Assembly (NCBI RefSeq): GCF_000250675.2
Contig: NC_018681.1
Coordinates: 9,362,001-9,426,000 of the forward strand
DNA: 64,000 bases
Direction: 5' to 3'
From: Nocardia brasiliensis ATCC 700358
GTDB lineage: Bacteria; Actinomycetota; Actinomycetes; Mycobacteriales; Mycobacteriaceae
Positions 63,197 through 64,000 of this stretch are shown in pieces. The notes beneath the pieces were generated by a model that made no database searches, was not told the origin of the DNA, and saw only the letters and a list, made by a program, of their open reading frames with translations. How positions within the stretch are numbered: the stretch's first letter is position 1; each line of letters opens with the position of its first letter. Both the position numbers and the translations under genes were made by a program.

Positions 63197-64000
63197 TCAC
63201 AAGTCGCGCTGGGTCTGTTCCATCAAACGAACGATGCGCTCGAGGTCGTCGACCGAACCGAACTCGACGACGATCTTGCCTTTGCGCTTGCCCATGCTCA
63301 CGATCACCCGGGTGTCGAACGAGCCGGACAGCCGATCCGCCACATCCTGCAAACCCGGCATCTGGATCGGCTTGCGCTGTGGGGTAGGGGCTTCCTCCGG
63401 AACCGGCGCGAGCGCCTTCTCCTGGTTCGCGAGATGGACGGCCTCCTCGGTGCTGCGCACGGAGAGGCCCTCGGCGACAATGCGCTTCGCCAATTCATCC
63501 TGGGCGTCCACGCCGCCTTCCAAACCGAGCAGTGCCCGCGCGTGTCCGGCCGACAGCACACCCGCCGCGACCCGGCGCTGCACCGAGATCGGTAGCTTCA
63601 GCAGGCGGATCATGTTGGTGACGGCCGAGCGGGACCGGCCGATGCGGTCGGCGAGCACCTCATGGGTGACGCCGAATTCCTCCAGCAGCTGCTGATAAGC
63701 AGCCGCCTCTTCCAACGGGTTGAGCTGCACGCGGTGGATGTTCTCCAGCAGCGCGTCACGCAACATCGACTCGTCCGCGGTCTCCCGGACGATCGCGGGG
63801 ATGACGGTGAGGCCGGCCTCCTGCGAAGCGCGCCACCGGCGTTCGCCCATGACGAGCTGAAACTTGTCGACCCCCGGCTCGACCCGACGCACCACGATCG
63901 GCTGCATCAGACCGAATTCCTTGATCGAATGCACCAGCTCGCCCAGCGCCTCCGCCTCGAACACCTGGCGCGGCTGCTTCGGGTTGGGTTCGATCTGCTC
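63197..64000 (-). CDS. parB: Chromosome-partitioning protein ParB (5' end beyond window)
   Basis: The C-terminal 267 residues are present. The CTP-binding GERRWRAS box, the helix-turn-helix GVTHEVLADRIGRSRSAVTNMI and the C-terminal dimerisation domain (VIVSMGKRKGKIVVEFGSVDDLERIVRLM) are visible. The reading frame runs off the edge in EPNPKQPRQVFEAEALGEL, close to the normal N-terminal region. ParB loads on parS near oriC and directs segregation with ParA, expected just to the right. Confidence 0.97.
   Translation of the reverse strand, partial: EQIEPNPKQPRQVFEAEALGELVHSIKEFGLMQPIVVRRVEPGVDKFQLVMGERRWRASQEAGLTVIPAIVRETADESMLRDALLENIHRVQLNPLEEAAAYQQLLEEFGVTHEVLADRIGRSRSAVTNMIRLLKLPISVQRRVAAGVLSAGHARALLGLEGGVDAQDELAKRIVAEGLSVRSTEEAVHLANQEKALAPVPEEAPTPQRKPIQMPGLQDVADRLSGSFDTRVIVSMGKRKGKIVVEFGSVDDLERIVRLMEQTQRDL

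Overview
The window is chromosomal DNA of a high-GC, mycolic-acid actinomycete, most likely Nocardia or a close relative. The reasons are a complete yrbEAB-mceABCDEF operon, a ugpAEBC operon whose binding protein closely resembles the Mycobacterium tuberculosis UgpB type, and a right-hand block in the order pcnA - mutT4-type Nudix - DUF6049 protein - murJ - sigM - anti-sigma - trxB - trxA - cwlM / GNAT - parB. That order is the oriC-proximal order known from mycobacteria (Rv3907c to Rv3917c). The origin itself is expected beyond the right edge. No rRNA, tRNA, CRISPR array or insertion sequence was seen.

Layout. 1-3.3 kb: end of a TetR regulator coupled to a PaaI-like thioesterase, then Lon on the minus strand with a HAIR-like operator at its start. 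3.3-11.7 kb: mostly single housekeeping or unknown genes (DHFR-like protein, secreted protein coupled to a PrsW-like protease, DUF445 protein, TIGR03084 protein, L-2-hydroxyglutarate oxidase, SRPBCC protein, RNase H). 11.7-21.4 kb: the minus-strand mce operon, tightly coupled by overlapping stop/start codons, ending in an Mce-associated protein. 21.4-26.7 kb: a patch of secreted or membrane proteins with little recognisable function (S1 protease, small exported proteins, LppU-type lipoprotein, DHA2 efflux pump). 26.7-30.7 kb: beta-lactamase-fold hydrolase, cytochrome P450, L,D-transpeptidase. 30.8-35.2 kb: ugpAEBC. 35.3-49.2 kb: M13 metallopeptidase, a WhiJ-like XRE/DUF397 regulatory pair with a divergent partner, pirin, Nudix, MFS, calcium-loop protein, a DUF4185 (GH183-type) secreted protein preceded by a small ORF, pxpAB. 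49.2-64 kb: the oriC-proximal cell-envelope and redox block.

Themes. Much of the window serves the envelope: lipid import (Mce), glycerophosphodiester import (Ugp), peptidoglycan cross-linking (L,D-transpeptidase), lipid II flipping (MurJ), control of peptidoglycan precursor supply (CwlM), and possibly D-arabinan turnover (DUF4185). The most notable observations are: a strong in-frame internal start separating MurJ from its pseudokinase half; loss of amidase catalytic residues in CwlM; a HAIR-like operator at lon; a promoter/palindrome between the XRE regulator and its divergent neighbour; a parS-like sequence inside pxpB; lipoboxes on both MceD and MceE; and a recurring TANNNT-N6/7-(A/G)TG arrangement that predicts leaderless transcripts.
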